NCBI RefSeq assembly: GCF_000002235.5
Contig: NW_022145607.1
Span: forward strand, 40,104,029 to 40,168,028
Length of the DNA stretch: 64,000 bases
Source: Strongylocentrotus purpuratus
Taxonomy: Eukaryota; Echinodermata; Echinoidea; Camarodonta; Strongylocentrotidae
Direction: 5' to 3'
Shown: one piece after another, positions 13,501 through 23,629 of the stretch
Layout of the letters: every line of letters begins with the position of its first letter
Numbering within the stretch: position 1 is the stretch's first letter
The notes under the pieces: generated by a model
What the model was told of the DNA's origin: nothing
What the model saw: the letters and a program-made list of their open reading frames with translations, nothing else
The model's database searches: none
Translations under genes and position numbers: made by a program

Positions 13501-16500
13501 CAGTTGGGTAGAGAGAGACGATAAGAGATAAAATGCCTCGTCTGAAAGTGTAAGCACCCGGGCAGAGTTCAGGCAGTGAATTTTTGCAGTAACACTTTAA
13601 TTTACTCTCTTCACTCACTAAAATTGCCTTTATCGGTAAGCATAAACTTTTAAGTTCTAATAATATTGACCTAACATAATCTAGACAAAAAAAGGGTCAG
13701 ACTTCAAAGCATTTGATTACTTATTTACAGATAAAAAAGGGAATTTCAACCACAATTTGTTTTTCTGCATCAGAAGTGGAATGTGAAGAAAATAAGAGAT
13801 TAAGGAAGATCAAAGTGCAATTTCTGTATGTTTGTACAAAAGATGAACAACAGTTGTTGCAAGTACTACAGACAAAGACATGGAGTATTTCCTAATTACA
13901 TGGTTGCCTTACTTTAATCCATGATATTGTGTATTGATATTGGAGCCAGACAAGTAATACGTTTATATATAATTTATACATTTATTACACCCTTCTCACT
14001 CCAAATAGACAATATAATCATTGCATTAATTTCATACATCAGCATTTGCATGCGCTGGCCAACAACTTGGAATAACCGTTGACCTACCACCCCCGGTCTA
14101 TGGAATAACTTACTGTTAGAATTTAAAAATCACCATCATTAAGTATTTTTAGATCAAAACTAATAGCACATCTTTTCATTTAACTTTAGGTTGTAGATAT
14201 AAGCACATCAGGAGCTCTTGCAGCACAGTACAATATATAATTGCATGGATTCTGTGCTTTATAAATGTATACTATTATTATCATTATTAGTGCTCACAAA
14301 CATAATATGTAACATTTTGGCATATATCTCATGTTTCAAATCGCAAAAAAATATATAAATATGTATTGAGTTTCTAACATTTAAGCCAACAAATTATTTT
14401 AATCTTTTTTCTGTTCTTTTACAGAGACATAATTTACAACCCTTTTATTTCTTTCTTTCCATTTAGTGTCATGTGGACATGCCCACGTAATTGATTTCTC
14501 AATTCAACCTTAAAAGGCAGTAGCCATAGGGTCATAAATAAAACGTCTGTCCAGAACCTTGTAAAGCTTCCTATTTCATTACAATTGCATTTTTTCATCT
14601 AATATCAGGTCAATGCTAAATAATAAAGTGTTATCCTATTTCCTTAATCTATTTGCACAACTTTCAAGTCATGTGGCCCATATCACCTCATTCAGATGTA
14701 AAGTATTTGTGAGAATGACTTTCACATACTAAGTTTGGAATGTAGTATCAAAGGTTAACTCACTGAGCAAGATGGAAGGAGTTTATTAAGGTGACCGTTA
14801 ACCTCTTCACAATATCACCTCATTTAGATAATACATGTATTTGTGAAAATGACTTTCACATACTTAGTTTGGAATGTAGTATCAATTGTTAAACTCACTG
14901 AGCAAGATGACCTTTAACCCCTTCACAATATCACCTTATTCAGATAATACATGTATTTGTGAGAATGACTTTCACATACATTTACTTAGTTTGGAAAGTA
15001 GTATCATACAGTGTAGGTTTAACTCACTGAGCAAGATGTAAGACATTTATCAAGGTTCACAACCATTGGTAAACATATGGATTTTGTAAATAATTAGATT
15101 TAAAGGTCCTATTCAAAATTTGGGGGGATATGGCTGAAAGTAAATCTAGAGATAGGGACTGAATAATAGAGAGGGAAAGCAATTTCAGTTGTGTGAAATA
15201 TTTCTGAAAATTTAAATGTTTAGGTAGTAAGAGCTCTCTCTCTGACTGAAATTTTCCTTCTTTTGTTTTATAAAATACAAAAAGGGAATCTCATACTAAC
15301 AATAGAATATATGTAAACAGAGATTTAAAGAACAGAAATGCGTTTATTACACTGAGTTAGATATTTGAACAACATGCACAAGTACCTGCAAATGTATGCT
15401 CCATATTGAAATTGAAATGATTTTTTTTCAATTTGGGAGTTTGTTTTTTACTGGTATGAATGAATATATAAATAGTGAGGGAAGTGCTGACTTTAATAAA
15501 TGATAATGATGTAATAGTAGCTGAACTAATGCCCTTCTGGCTGGTAACAGACATTACTGTAAACCCAGGAACTTTCACGTGCATGAAATTTTCGTGAATT
15601 TCACCAGGGATTCCGATTCGCAAAAGTTTTATGGCGCAAAATATCCCAACTGACACAACAATGAAACTTGGCAGTTAACAGAAGTTTCTCAACACAAAAA
15701 TGTCTGCACTACTTATAGATACATGTACTTGCGCCCTCTATATAGCGAACAATGCTTAATCAGTGACCATTTGTCCCCCATAATCCCCTTTTTCTTATGT
15801 TAGTTGAAAGCTGATTTGATGAGATAACCACCTGTCAGTGACCGTGCAGGGAGGTCTAATCCCTCCTGGCCAAACTAGTGCAGTGGGGCTTTAAGAGTTC
15901 ATTAAAGTTTCATGTTGCATTATAAGTGTCTGGTTGTGCAGGATTCTGACAGACATACTTACCACACAAGGATAGTGGAATGTGGTGATGTTCTCAAAAT
16001 GTTTCACAAGAGATGATTTGTCCCTTGTGTAATCTCTGTTGACAAAAAGCTGCTCGGTGAGGTAGAAAGACCAGCCAAAGAAAGGCACATACTTCAGTTC
16101 ATTCTTCATTAGACTCTTGGCCCCCTACAATAACAAAAAGAAATGGAAATTAGATGTAGAGAGGTAAAGTCATCTCCCCCTACCTTGATGTACATGTAGC
16201 TGGACAAGTGGAATCTGAACCAAGAAAGTCATGTGCTGGAAAGATTTAAAGGGTGATCTTATATGACATACATGTACAGTGTACAGGAGTGATAGTGAGC
16301 ACTAAAAAAAAGGGGGGGGTTCCCCTCAACCACGCTCCCCTTGAGTAAAAAAAAAAAAAAAAAAAAAGGATTTGAGGAAATTCCCCCCCAACATTTCCCC
16401 CTATTGAGTAAAAAAAAAATGGGAAATAATAGGGAAGAAAAAAGAAAAAAAGGGGGAAATCGGGAAGAACAAAACAAAAAAAATCAGGAAAAAATATAAA

Positions 16501-19500
16501 AAATCAGGAAACCGATTTGAATCAGGTTTTTATCAGGCCTGACTTAGTGTATTCACCTTTTTTATACTACAAAAATGAAAATTTCCTAATATGCCTATTG
16601 ACTATTGGTTCTTATTGTTATAACTTCCATCACTCAATGGTCACATCATGAAACTTCACATTTTTAAATTATGTACAATGGTGAATGAGATACATTTGAC
16701 AGAATTGCCCTAGAGGTAGGGTCGAGTAATGGCAACAGGAACAAAAGAAATAATAAGCAATCTATTGTGGTTTCATATGTTAGGATTTTCTTTAATATTA
16801 GGTATGTACATGTATCACATGAAATCATCAAATCAAACTAAAATCTGGTCCCAAATTTATGCTATATGTCCATTTTTAAACCATCAAACTTTAGTATTTA
16901 AAGCTTATCTGCCGTAGTTTACAGGAGGGATTATACTGCCCTGCAAGGTCACTGGACAGGTGGTTATCTCATCAACTCAGCTCTCAGTTAACATAAGAAA
17001 AAGAGGATCATGGGGGACCAATGGTCACCGATTAGGCATTGTTTGTTATATAGAGGGCGCAAGTAGCTACAAGTAGTGCAGTGGGCCTTTAATCTAAGAA
17101 TATTTACTAAAAATAGCTTTATCTTTTCTTCCTTCTTTTAAATAAATAATTTAAACAGGTGCATTTCTCAGTTTGAAAAACTGAAGATAAATGAGGCTTG
17201 TTTATGGTTTATATCTGACCCAAGGAGACTTGTTACAATTTTTAAAAAAACAGAGCAGCCAGTGCTGGAATTGGATAGTATTGGAATTAGAAGAAAGTTT
17301 CTTACAACTTTCAAAATCCTCTTACGTGGATTTTGTATTTGGATGAATTGCTATGACGTTTATATATACGTTTTCTAATGGATCCGTACAAAATGGCAGA
17401 GCTTGATGGGCTGGCAGAGCCCCTGCCAGGGGCCCAGGCTGCTCTCGAGTTTATTCAACTTTCAAGAGAGAAATTGTCTTTAAGAAAGAAAGAGAGGTTG
17501 TTTCTAAAAATGAAATGAAAGGGCTGTTGTAATTTTAGAAATAACCTCTCTTTCTCTCTTTAAGACAATTATATAAGATGGAATGTTCAATCTGAGGGTT
17601 TTTAGTGCACTTTGAAAGGAGCTCGCAATGGGGATGTGCATTTTAAATTTCAACTTTCATGGGATGCATTAGAGGTTTTATCGTTCTTGTAAGTCAAATA
17701 GCCCTTTCATTTCATTTTAGAAATAAACTCTACTCCATCCCGTGATATTTAAATTGCACTGCCCCTATTGTGTGCTCTTTTTAACGAGCACAAAAAGCCC
17801 TCAGATAAAGCAGCAAGTAGCACAAACGCCCTTTATAATACTGGACACAACATTCAATGGGATGATGCCCACATCATTGAGTTTGAAACACAATTCTGGT
17901 CAAGAATGGTAGAAGAATCCATCTGCATAAAAAGGATTTATCCTTCTCTGAATAGGGATTCTTGCTATACATTGTATTGGCAGCTAGGCTGAAGCCGGGG
18001 TAATAATACATGCGCCTCGGAATAGCATTTCTAGATAGACAGTGCTATAGAAATGCCTAATATTATTAATATTACCTTTCTTCACTCCAGTGATCTCAAG
18101 CAGCAGACAGCAAGAAATTTTGTAAATAATAAAAGGTCCACGGGAGTGGTTGTTAAAAGCTTTAACTACATAAAACTCACACTCTCTCCAATTTGATACA
18201 ACAAAAAGTTGTCTTGGGAACCACTTCGGTCTTTTTGGATGGGGTACAGGGGGAGAGCCTTTGCCAGGATTCTTGGGGGCGGAGCCCAATGAAGTTCTTG
18301 AATTTTTTTTAAAATTAGGAAATAGTTGTCACAAGCAATATAAATTGTAATTTCCTCCTTGAAATTCACATAGCCCCTTTCAATTAATTTTAGAAATAAC
18401 CTCTCTTTCTCCTTTAAAGAAAATTTTATGGAACTGTTGTTTTCGTATTGTTGTACTTTCGTCCGCAGACTTCTTTAGCACATGTCGAGCCAACTCCTCG
18501 GAAATGTCATCTGTAAGCGTAAATTTAAGTTTCATGTTCTTCTTTTTTCTTTGTCTCTCTCTCTCTCTCTCTCTTTGCCTTTTCCTCCACCCTCTATCTT
18601 CTTCCCTTTTACATTATTCTCTCTTTCTCTTCTCATTTTTCAATCCATCATTCTCTCTTTTTCCCATTTTGTTTAGTTCGCCCAAACAAGAAGGGCCGCG
18701 GCTGATTTGCCCCCCCCCCCCCCCCCCCCCCCCGATCAGCTAGTAATTTATACCTTTCTGCACGTGATATGCATTACTTGCACTGGGATTTGGTTTCCAT
18801 CCTATCTAATACGTAGCCGACAAAACAAGCAAGACATAAGGTCATTAATTAAACACCAGCCATCCTTTTTCAGATTCACTTCTAATTGTTTAATTATTAT
18901 ATCACAAGGGGCACACAGACTTGCAGCAGCTTCTTTCTGCAAATATCTTGCTAATAATCCTCTTGAAGAATACAAGATGGAGAACAAAAACAAATTGGGG
19001 GGAGGGGGGGTTATCAAAACTGCACACGACCTTTCAGGGGATTTGCAAATAGTTTTGTTAAGGTGACTCAACTGTGAATCTTTTCTAAAATAATGCCTAC
19101 AGTGTATAAATAAAGTCATCCATCAAGGATAATTAAGTTGAATCCTGCCCCGTTTACATTGATTTTGGTGTTTCTTTAGTGATGTAGAAGTGGTCCCACA
19201 AAGCTAATGATCTACAGCTGAATAAACCACTCGTTCGTTCATGTCTCCTTACAGTAGATCAAGATTAATGTATCTTGATCTTCAAAGTAGTTGCTACAAC
19301 CGGCCGCGTCAGACACTTTGCCCCTGAGCGCGAGATAGGATTCTTGTAGCGTGCCCCCATTTAAAACAATTATATAATAACAATTAACATTACATTTAAT
19401 TAAAAGTATGAAACTATTAAAATTACTCTCATGTTACGGGAAAAAATATTACATATATTATGAATCAATTCATTTGGTAGATCCAGTTCGATGGCACAAA

Positions 19501-20923
19501 CACGGCACTACTGGACAGAGATCCTAATAATTACAGAGCTTGGTCTTGTTGCTCTGTTCGCCAGCAGTTTGAGGATATGGAATCCCGTGGCACATTACTC
19601 AAAAGAGTTTTAACAAGCCAAGCTTAATATACCGAGCCTATAATAAGTAATGTTGTGCATGTACCCCCCACCCGATCGATCAAAAACTCAAAACTCAGAA
19701 CTGAAGAAAAAAAGGAAAAAAACCCACTAGAACTCACCCTTAGCACATTACACCTCTCTGCTACCTGCCAGGTAACTAGCCAGTCTACATCTTGTCTGTG
19801 ATTCAGGATCAGGACTACATGTTCCTTTCCGATCAGCTCCAGCTCCTCATCCTTGATATAAACATGGACCTCTGACCCGGACCAGTAGTCTATCAGCCAC
19901 AGGAGCTCTGTTTCAAAACGAACCGCAATGTAGCAAAATACTCCATTTACATGTATTAGCAAAGGTTTCCAGCAAAAACATATTTAGCAGATCAAAGGTT
20001 CAAGGGCAAATTTGAGAGATGGTCTAAAGCGAGCCCAATCACAACAAATTGAATTGTGTACAGGTAGACGGTAGAAGAAAAGAAATCTGAAAGAAAATCT
20101 TAGCAGCTATTAGTCTTACGACCAAAGAATATGAAGAAAATAAATGATAATATTATAGAGCATATCTTTTATAAATGTAATGCTTCCTAGGAGAAATTAT
20201 TTAATTATTTAAACATATTTGTTTTGTGGCTTACACCCAGTAAATAATATTGATTGATCGATCTGTATTGAAAAACAATTCAGAAAAAATCTTGGAACCA
20301 GCAGGTTCAAGGTTCCAAGATTTTTTCTGACTTGTTTTTCAATACAGATCGATCAATCAATCTTATTTACTGGATGTCTATGTCTATGTCTATGCTGGTA
20401 CTTGTCAAAAGCCTTTTTAGCAACTAAACAAGGATATTGTGGTGTGGTGTCTCTCATAGTGGTCATGATTGATTAATTTGTGTAAGCCATTAATATGTTT
20501 AAATCAACTGCCTTCTCATTTCTGCAGTGTATTCTAACCCTTTCTGTTCACAGAGACCTCCTTCAAAGCCTGAAGGGCACAATTTTTCACAAAGGATGCG
20601 CCTTTCCAGCAAAAGAAATACACAGGAGCAGAGAGAGAGAGAGAGAGAAGCTCCAAGGAGATTACATGAAAAGAAAAAGATGAAGTGATGCAAGAATATT
20701 CCACCAAATCACAAATGGAAAATGAAAAAAGAGCAGCCGGCTTACCATGCCACATCATGGTGATGATGAGACCATTTGCCTCTCGGTATAACCTCTTGCT
20801 GATTGGCCATAGTAGCAGCGTAAAGCACTGGCATGTCGTCACGATGAGAGCGCTGAGCACAAAGACGCAGCAGAACCAGATGTGGACCAGACTGGATCGC
20901 TTGATGGAAGAGACTAGGTCCAT
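7346..20923 (-). CDS. AGPAT3/4: 1-acyl-sn-glycerol-3-phosphate acyltransferase, AGPAT3/4 type (8 coding exons)
   Basis: The product should acylate lysophosphatidic acid to phosphatidic acid in ER/Golgi membranes. Coding exons, 5' to 3', are 20746-20923, 19738-19907, 15963-16124, 12448-12601, 11364-11466, 9617-9695, 9002-9215 and 7346-7500 (includes TAA). Every junction is GT/AG and phases close to 404 codons; human AGPAT3/4 have about 377. Residues 12-36 form a signal-anchor membrane segment. NHRQDVD (95-101) is the NHX4D catalytic motif and EGTR is at 176-179, followed by MPRTKG. Hydrophobic segments span about 317-353, and the protein ends KKED, a KKXX-type ER retrieval signal. The start MDL matches AGPAT4; an in-frame ATG at 20959 lies upstream of the acceptor at 20953-20955, so it is intronic. 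The 5'UTR is therefore split, and its first exon was not found. The AGPAT3 versus AGPAT4 choice is unresolved. Confidence 0.92.
7520..7812. repeat. (GA)n-rich low-complexity tract
   Basis: A purine tract of GAGA with GGGG interruptions and a repeated GGNAGGATGAGAG motif. It sits about 20 bp upstream of the acceptor of the last AGPAT exon, so on the transcript it is a long pyrimidine-rich stretch. Long frames through it are artefacts of the dinucleotide repeat. Confidence 0.85.
8083..8275 (+). mobile_element. tRNA-derived SINE
   Basis: The head has an A-box-like GATAGCTCAGTCGGTAGAGC with a good D-stem, a B-box-like GGTTCAAAACC, and an anticodon-loop-like CTCGTAA. A body follows with GTGCCCTTTGGTAAGGCTTT, and the copy ends in (ACC)n. 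The T-arm no longer pairs, so it is a SINE head and not a working tRNA. It lies in the last AGPAT intron in the antisense orientation. Confidence 0.8.
8352..8460. mobile_element. Short MITE with GGGCCCCG ends
   Basis: The ends GGGCCCCGTCTTATAAGA and TTGTAAGAAGGGGCCC are inverted. The first bases resemble the CWG-flanked MITE at 5599. It abuts the next MITE within 2 bp. Confidence 0.6.
8462..8754. mobile_element. MITE with GGGTGTTTCACAAAGA ends
   Basis: The left end GGGTGTTTCACAAAGATCCT is matched at the right by AGGATCTTTGTGAAACACCC. Inner arms pair AACTTAAAAATTATGGA with TCCATAATTTTTAAGT. A relative with ACACTCCCC ends lies at 13184-13469. The target duplication is unclear. Confidence 0.75.
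8757..8925. mobile_element. TTAA MITE, family T1, truncated fragment
   Basis: The sequence contains GCATTGTGAAAGAAACTGTG and downstream T1-like sequence ending near CCCTTTAAGG. The left terminus is missing where it meets the preceding MITE. Confidence 0.5.
9856..10587. mobile_element. GC-rich TIR element in an AGPAT intron
   Basis: TCACACTCTGCCGTGTAGGC at the left is matched perfectly by the reverse complement at the right; the arms extend about 28 bp. The 732-bp interior is CpG-rich and repeats ACCGTT, CATACCG and GAACGTG words, unlike its AT-rich surroundings. It carries no long coding frame. Target duplications are not obvious. It is a non-autonomous DNA transposon of unassigned superfamily; the CACT start permits CACTA, but I cannot show that. 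Confidence 0.75.
10704..10865. mobile_element. TTAA MITE, family T4, left-half copy
   Basis: It starts TTAAAGGTACTATGTCCC and follows the 4521 element through GAAAGGGCTTGAAAATGTCTT to ATTAGTTGTCGAATCGACTT, then similarity stops. The right terminus is not present nearby. Confidence 0.65.
11598..11790. mobile_element. TTAA MITE, family T2
   Basis: The 193-bp copy is flanked by TTAA. It begins TTAAAGCCCCACTG and contains CTTTTTCTTATGTTAGTTGA and CCACCTGTCAGTGACC. Other copies are at 15675, 16898 and 23806. Confidence 0.75.
11863..12421. mobile_element. TTAA MITE, family T5 (T1-like ends)
   Basis: TTAAAGGGATAATTGAGTTC at the left is matched by the reverse complement of TTAAGGGATAGTTGAGTTC at the right, with TTAA on both sides and a length of 559 bp. 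The right end stops only 26 bp from the donor end of AGPAT exon 4, so the insertion sits inside the adjacent intron border. Confidence 0.75.
12602..13183. other. AGPAT intron 3, no further feature
   Basis: Unique-looking intron sequence upstream of exon 4. It holds two similar stretches ending in ACAGGTGGTC, near 12694-12770 and 12790-12850, that may be a decayed tandem duplication. Confidence 0.4.
13184..13469. mobile_element. MITE with GGGGAGTGTTACAC ends
   Basis: The left GGGGAGTGTTACACAAAGAC and right GTCTTTGTGAAACACTCCCC are inverted repeats, and the length is 286 bp. It is related to the element at 8462 by the TTTCACAAAGA core. Confidence 0.7.
14040..14290 (+). mobile_element. LINE 3' end fragment (CR1/L2-like)
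   Basis: A degenerate frame includes a 'PPGLWNNLLLEF...IKYF' type reverse-transcriptase C-terminus. GTGCTTTATAAATGTATACT and a (TTA)n tail follow. This is the typical 5'-truncated 3' end of a CR1/L2-group LINE. Confidence 0.5.
14680..15050. repeat. Three-unit tandem repeat of about 120-130 bp
   Basis: ATATCACCT(C/T)ATT recurs at about 14680, 14813 and 14930. Each time GAATGACTTTCACATAC, TTTGGAATGTAGTATCA and CTCACTGAGCAAGATG follow. Units differ by small indels, so the array is older than the one at 1889. Confidence 0.8.
15675..15894. mobile_element. TTAA MITE, family T2, partly eroded
   Basis: The right part matches the copy at 11598 closely, with CTTTTTCTTATGTTAGTTGA and then CCACCTGTCAGTGACC, and ends in CTTTAA. 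The left end is diverged, and the boundary at 15675 is set only by a TTAA. Confidence 0.6.
16284..16541. mobile_element. MITE with CAGGxGTGATA ends, purine-rich core
   Basis: It begins CAGGAGTGATAGTGAGCACT and ends TTTTTATCAGGCCTG, which are imperfect inverted ends. The interior has CCCCTCAACCACG and many AAATCGGGAAA/AAATCAGGAAA units. A second, longer copy is at 22555-22988. The hAT-like end form is inference, and no clean 8-bp duplication was found. Confidence 0.6.
16898..17092. mobile_element. TTAA MITE, family T2, opposite orientation
   Basis: The 195-bp copy lies between TTAA sites, inverted relative to 11598. It contains AGGTGGTTATCTCATCAACT and AGAAAAAGAGGATCATGGGG. Confidence 0.75.
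17460..18430. mobile_element. Region with repeated AAAGAGAGGTTATTTCTAAA ends
   Basis: A hairpin at 17465-17575 pairs GTCTTTAAGAAAGAAAGAGA with its complement. A further matching inverted end occurs at about 18385-18425. A Penelope-like fragment lies between. The most economical reading is a MITE or foldback element with a duplicated end. Exact limits are uncertain. Confidence 0.4.
17766..17992 (+). pseudogene. Penelope-like element, GIY-YIG endonuclease C-terminus
   Basis: The 75-codon frame has the C-terminal pattern of a GIY-YIG nuclease fused to a Penelope-like reverse transcriptase: an HNIQWDDAHII block, then a W-x-R-x-x-x-E-x-x-x-I segment, then LNRD near the end. No reverse transcriptase is visible upstream, so it is a 5'-truncated remnant. 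It lies antisense in AGPAT intron 2. DIRS- or LINE-linked nucleases are less likely alternatives. Confidence 0.55.
18541..18733. repeat. (CT)n tract followed by a 24-base poly-C run
   Basis: CTCTCTCTCT-rich sequence runs to about 18670, and an uninterrupted C run follows at 18710-18733. Frames through it are artefacts. From 18740 to 19230 I see nothing further. Confidence 0.8.
19230..19360. repeat. Dispersed repeat with GTTGCTACAACCGGCCG
   Basis: CGTTCGTTCATGTCTCCTTA is followed by a TAGATCAAGAT...ATCTTGATC hairpin, then GTAGTTGCTACAACCGGCCG and CGTCAGACAC. The same order occurs at 44325-44440, so it is a dispersed element of about 120 bp. Confidence 0.65.
20238..20373. mobile_element. Near-perfect hairpin (palindromic MITE)
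   Basis: Arms of about 60 bp, running CCAGTAAATAATATTGATTG... inward to CTTGGAACC, are mirrored with very few mismatches around a loop of about 11 bases. It lies in AGPAT intron 1 and could fold in the pre-mRNA. Confidence 0.75.
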
Positions 20924-21321
20924 TCTTGAAGGTACTGGTGGTGCAGGGTACTCTGTCAAACAAACAAGTCAAACAACTGCACATCAATCATAGGCACATT
21001 GAAACATATTTTGGCATACTGACAATACATATTACTGGATTTCTAAGTAGTTATGTAGTACAGTCTTGGCATGGTACATGTATAAGTGGTCAGTCAAAGT
21101 GACCACTGATTTTAATTTTAGATATGACACTTAATAGTGGCATGTCGTACAGACACAGAAAAAACATTATTTAAAAAAAATCTTTATCCTCAGAACTTTG
21201 TGTAGTTTGCCAAAAATTTGAATTGAAACATATATACAACTTCTGCAAAATTACTTAAAATGAACATGATAATGCTGTACATGTATTTTCAATAAACTCA
21301 GTAAAAAAGGAAAACATCACC

Positions 21322-21426
21322 AATTCGTCCTTGTTTTCACGAAGTGACGGTAGTGAGGAAAATCGTAACGCAAAGTGAATGCATTTTTTTTCCACTACCG
21401 TCACTTCGTAAAAACAGCGACGAATT
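21322..21426. mobile_element. 105-bp palindromic MITE, copy 1 (AATT flanks)
   Basis: TTCACGAAGTGACGGTAGTG occurs at the left and is mirrored at the right. The element core begins CGTC and ends GACG, with AATT on both sides. Copy 2 at 42651 has the same overall length and ATAT flanks. Confidence 0.8.
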
Positions 21427-21430
21427 ACAG

Positions 21431-21613
21431 CATTAGTGCTGTAGTCAAACGTTTAACCGTCCGGTATCCGACCGCCCATGGCACTATTCGTTTTCAATTG
21501 GACGGTTTCGTTTTCCCGTTTTCCCGTTTTTGTTAAGTTAAACCGAAAACCGTCCGGTTTTGACTGGCGGTTAAACGGAATTGGAGATATCCGTGATGTT
21601 ACAACACTAGACA
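21431..21613. mobile_element. Short inverted-repeat element with CGGTTAAACG arms
   Basis: The stretch runs from TAGTGCTGTAG to TTACAACACTA. Inside it CGTTTAACCGTCCGG is mirrored by CCGTCCGGTTTTGACTGGCG and GGTTAAACG. End bases of the TAGTG(C/T)TGTA type occur in hAT elements; the assignment is tentative. Confidence 0.5.
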
Positions 21614-22243
21614 GCATGTCACACGGAAGTGACATGCATCATGATGCAAGTTACACAGACATCTCTGAAATCAGTGCTAATTTGATGATGTTACATCGAT
21701 ACTTTTTCAAGGTTTTAATTGAATATGGTGTAATTCATCAAAACACAGGGTATCAATTATGGACCAAGCTTTGTGATCAAATTGCAATTTATTTGATTAA
21801 AAACTGACATGTGTCGTATGAACAAAACCATGTCTTACGGACAACCTCATGATGTACATATATGCTTTGGAATCAGTTCTTCAAAGGAAGAACAAACCAG
21901 CAGTGGGCAGTTGACTATCAAATGAACAGCCTTTTCACACAGTGGTAAAATTCATTGTATCTTAAGCTGTTTAGTTTATAGTTTCATGATACAAACACGC
22001 AATATAAACGCCGGTCAGAGCAGGCTGCAGATACGAAGTCCGTATCTAAGAGGCAAGACATTTTGTGTGGGAAAGGGTATAACTGGGCGGAGCTAAGACT
22101 GGGCGCCAATTACACACTGTAGCGCACGCCAATCGGCCTGATAGTAAACACACAATGTGCAATGGCCCTACTGCGCATTTAAGAGCAGTGAATCTCGAAA
22201 CGATCGCACCAACATTTTCGGTGTGTGAATTGATGTTGTATGT

Positions 22244-22283
22244 AAAGCTGATTAGTTTAAATCTCTTTAAACTAATCAGCTTT
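22244..22283. repeat. Perfect 18-bp hairpin
   Basis: AAAGCTGATTAGTTTAAA and its exact reverse complement are separated by four bases. It sits in the CpG-containing stretch 22000-22400, whose open frames do not resemble any protein I know. Confidence 0.8.
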
Positions 22284-22554
22284 AAAAAATATTTCCCATG
22301 TGTGAAAGCGGGGGTATTCCAAGCAAATATCTGTCTCATGACAGCAAATACATGGTTCAAAACCAATGGTTGCCAGGGACTACAGATAAACATCGGTGAG
22401 ATAATGCTAAGTTACCAAAACCAAAACTTGTTTGTAATACCAGCATGGTGAAAAGAGAGCCATGGGCAATTGAATGGACTATAATACCATTAAACTACAT
22501 GTACATGTATACTTCAGATTAATGACATTATGATATCAGAGATTACTATTAATT

Positions 22555-22988
22555 CAGGGGTGATAGTGAGCACTAAAACAAAAATAGGTTTTTTGTTTTC
22601 CCCTCAACCACGCCCCCCTCGAGTAAAAAAAAGAAAAGAGGATTCGCTGGGAAAAAACGGCATCTAACAACATTCCCACCATTCGAGTAAGAAAATTGGG
22701 ACAAAATTGGGAAAAAATTGGGAAAAAATAGGGCAAAAGTGGGAAAAAATAGGGCAAAATAGGGAAGAATAGAGAAAATAAGAGGGAAATCGGGAAAATC
22801 ATAATAAAATATGGAAGAAGAAAAAAAAATTGCTGAAAAAAAAAAAAAAAAAAAAAAATCTGGACTTTTCTTCTTTTTTTCTTCTTTTCTTTTATAAATC
22901 GGGAAGAAAAAAAAAAATCGGGAAAAAATCAGGAAAAAAAAAATTAAAAATTGGGAAATCGATTTAAATCAGGTTTTTATTAGGCCTG
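22555..22988. mobile_element. MITE with CAGGxGTGATA ends, second copy
   Basis: It starts CAGGGGTGATAGTGAGCACT and ends TTTTTATTAGGCCTG. It shares CCCCTCAACCACGCCCC and the AAATCGGGAAA units with 16284. It is longer because the purine-rich internal units have expanded. Confidence 0.6.
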
Positions 22989-23629
22989 TTAATTTCAATG
23001 GCTGCATATTTCTCACATCAAAATTAGGGCCCTATTCAAAATCCATCTCTACCTTATCAGTCAAAATTCTTCATGATATAAACATGTAGAAATCTGAGTT
23101 TACAAAAGATTTTTCTATTTTTTCAGGATCTTGTTAAACATACACGGTAGTGATTTAGCAAATAGGCATTCAGGCAATGTTTGTTCATTACTTCTACCTA
23201 TGTCCATGTGTATGAACAGTTTGTAACACACACATGTAGTGTATGCTGGAAGCACAAACAAAGTGTAAATTGCAATTAAAAATGGCTAAAATTCATTAGA
23301 TTGATTGTTTGAACCAGTAAAATAAAAACAAACTCACAAAAACTTGCTGGAAGTTATCATCAATAAAACCACAACTCTCATTTCCACGTACATGTACATG
23401 TAGTGTGTTAACCTGTATTAAAGCACATGGTGTAGGGCCTGCTTACCTCGATTTCCTTATCTTTCTATGCTCATTACATGACATCATCAGCAAACACTAG
23501 TTAAATGGTATGATGTATGCCGAGATACCCAAGTGTATGTCCTATTCAAGAAAGGTCGTCAGAATGAAGCAGCTGTGCAACTCCAGGATTGTATGGTAGA
23601 TATCAAGAATTGGTTGACTCATAATGGTC

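Noticed and set aside
20924-20959. Upstream in-frame ATG giving a 12-residue longer AGPAT N-terminus
   Set aside because: A good acceptor (TTGTTTGACAG) at 20953-20955 lies between the two ATGs, and MDL aligns with the vertebrate start.
21478-21807. 109-codon plus-strand frame
   Set aside because: Its first half is the arms of an inverted-repeat element and its second half is AT-rich with no domain.
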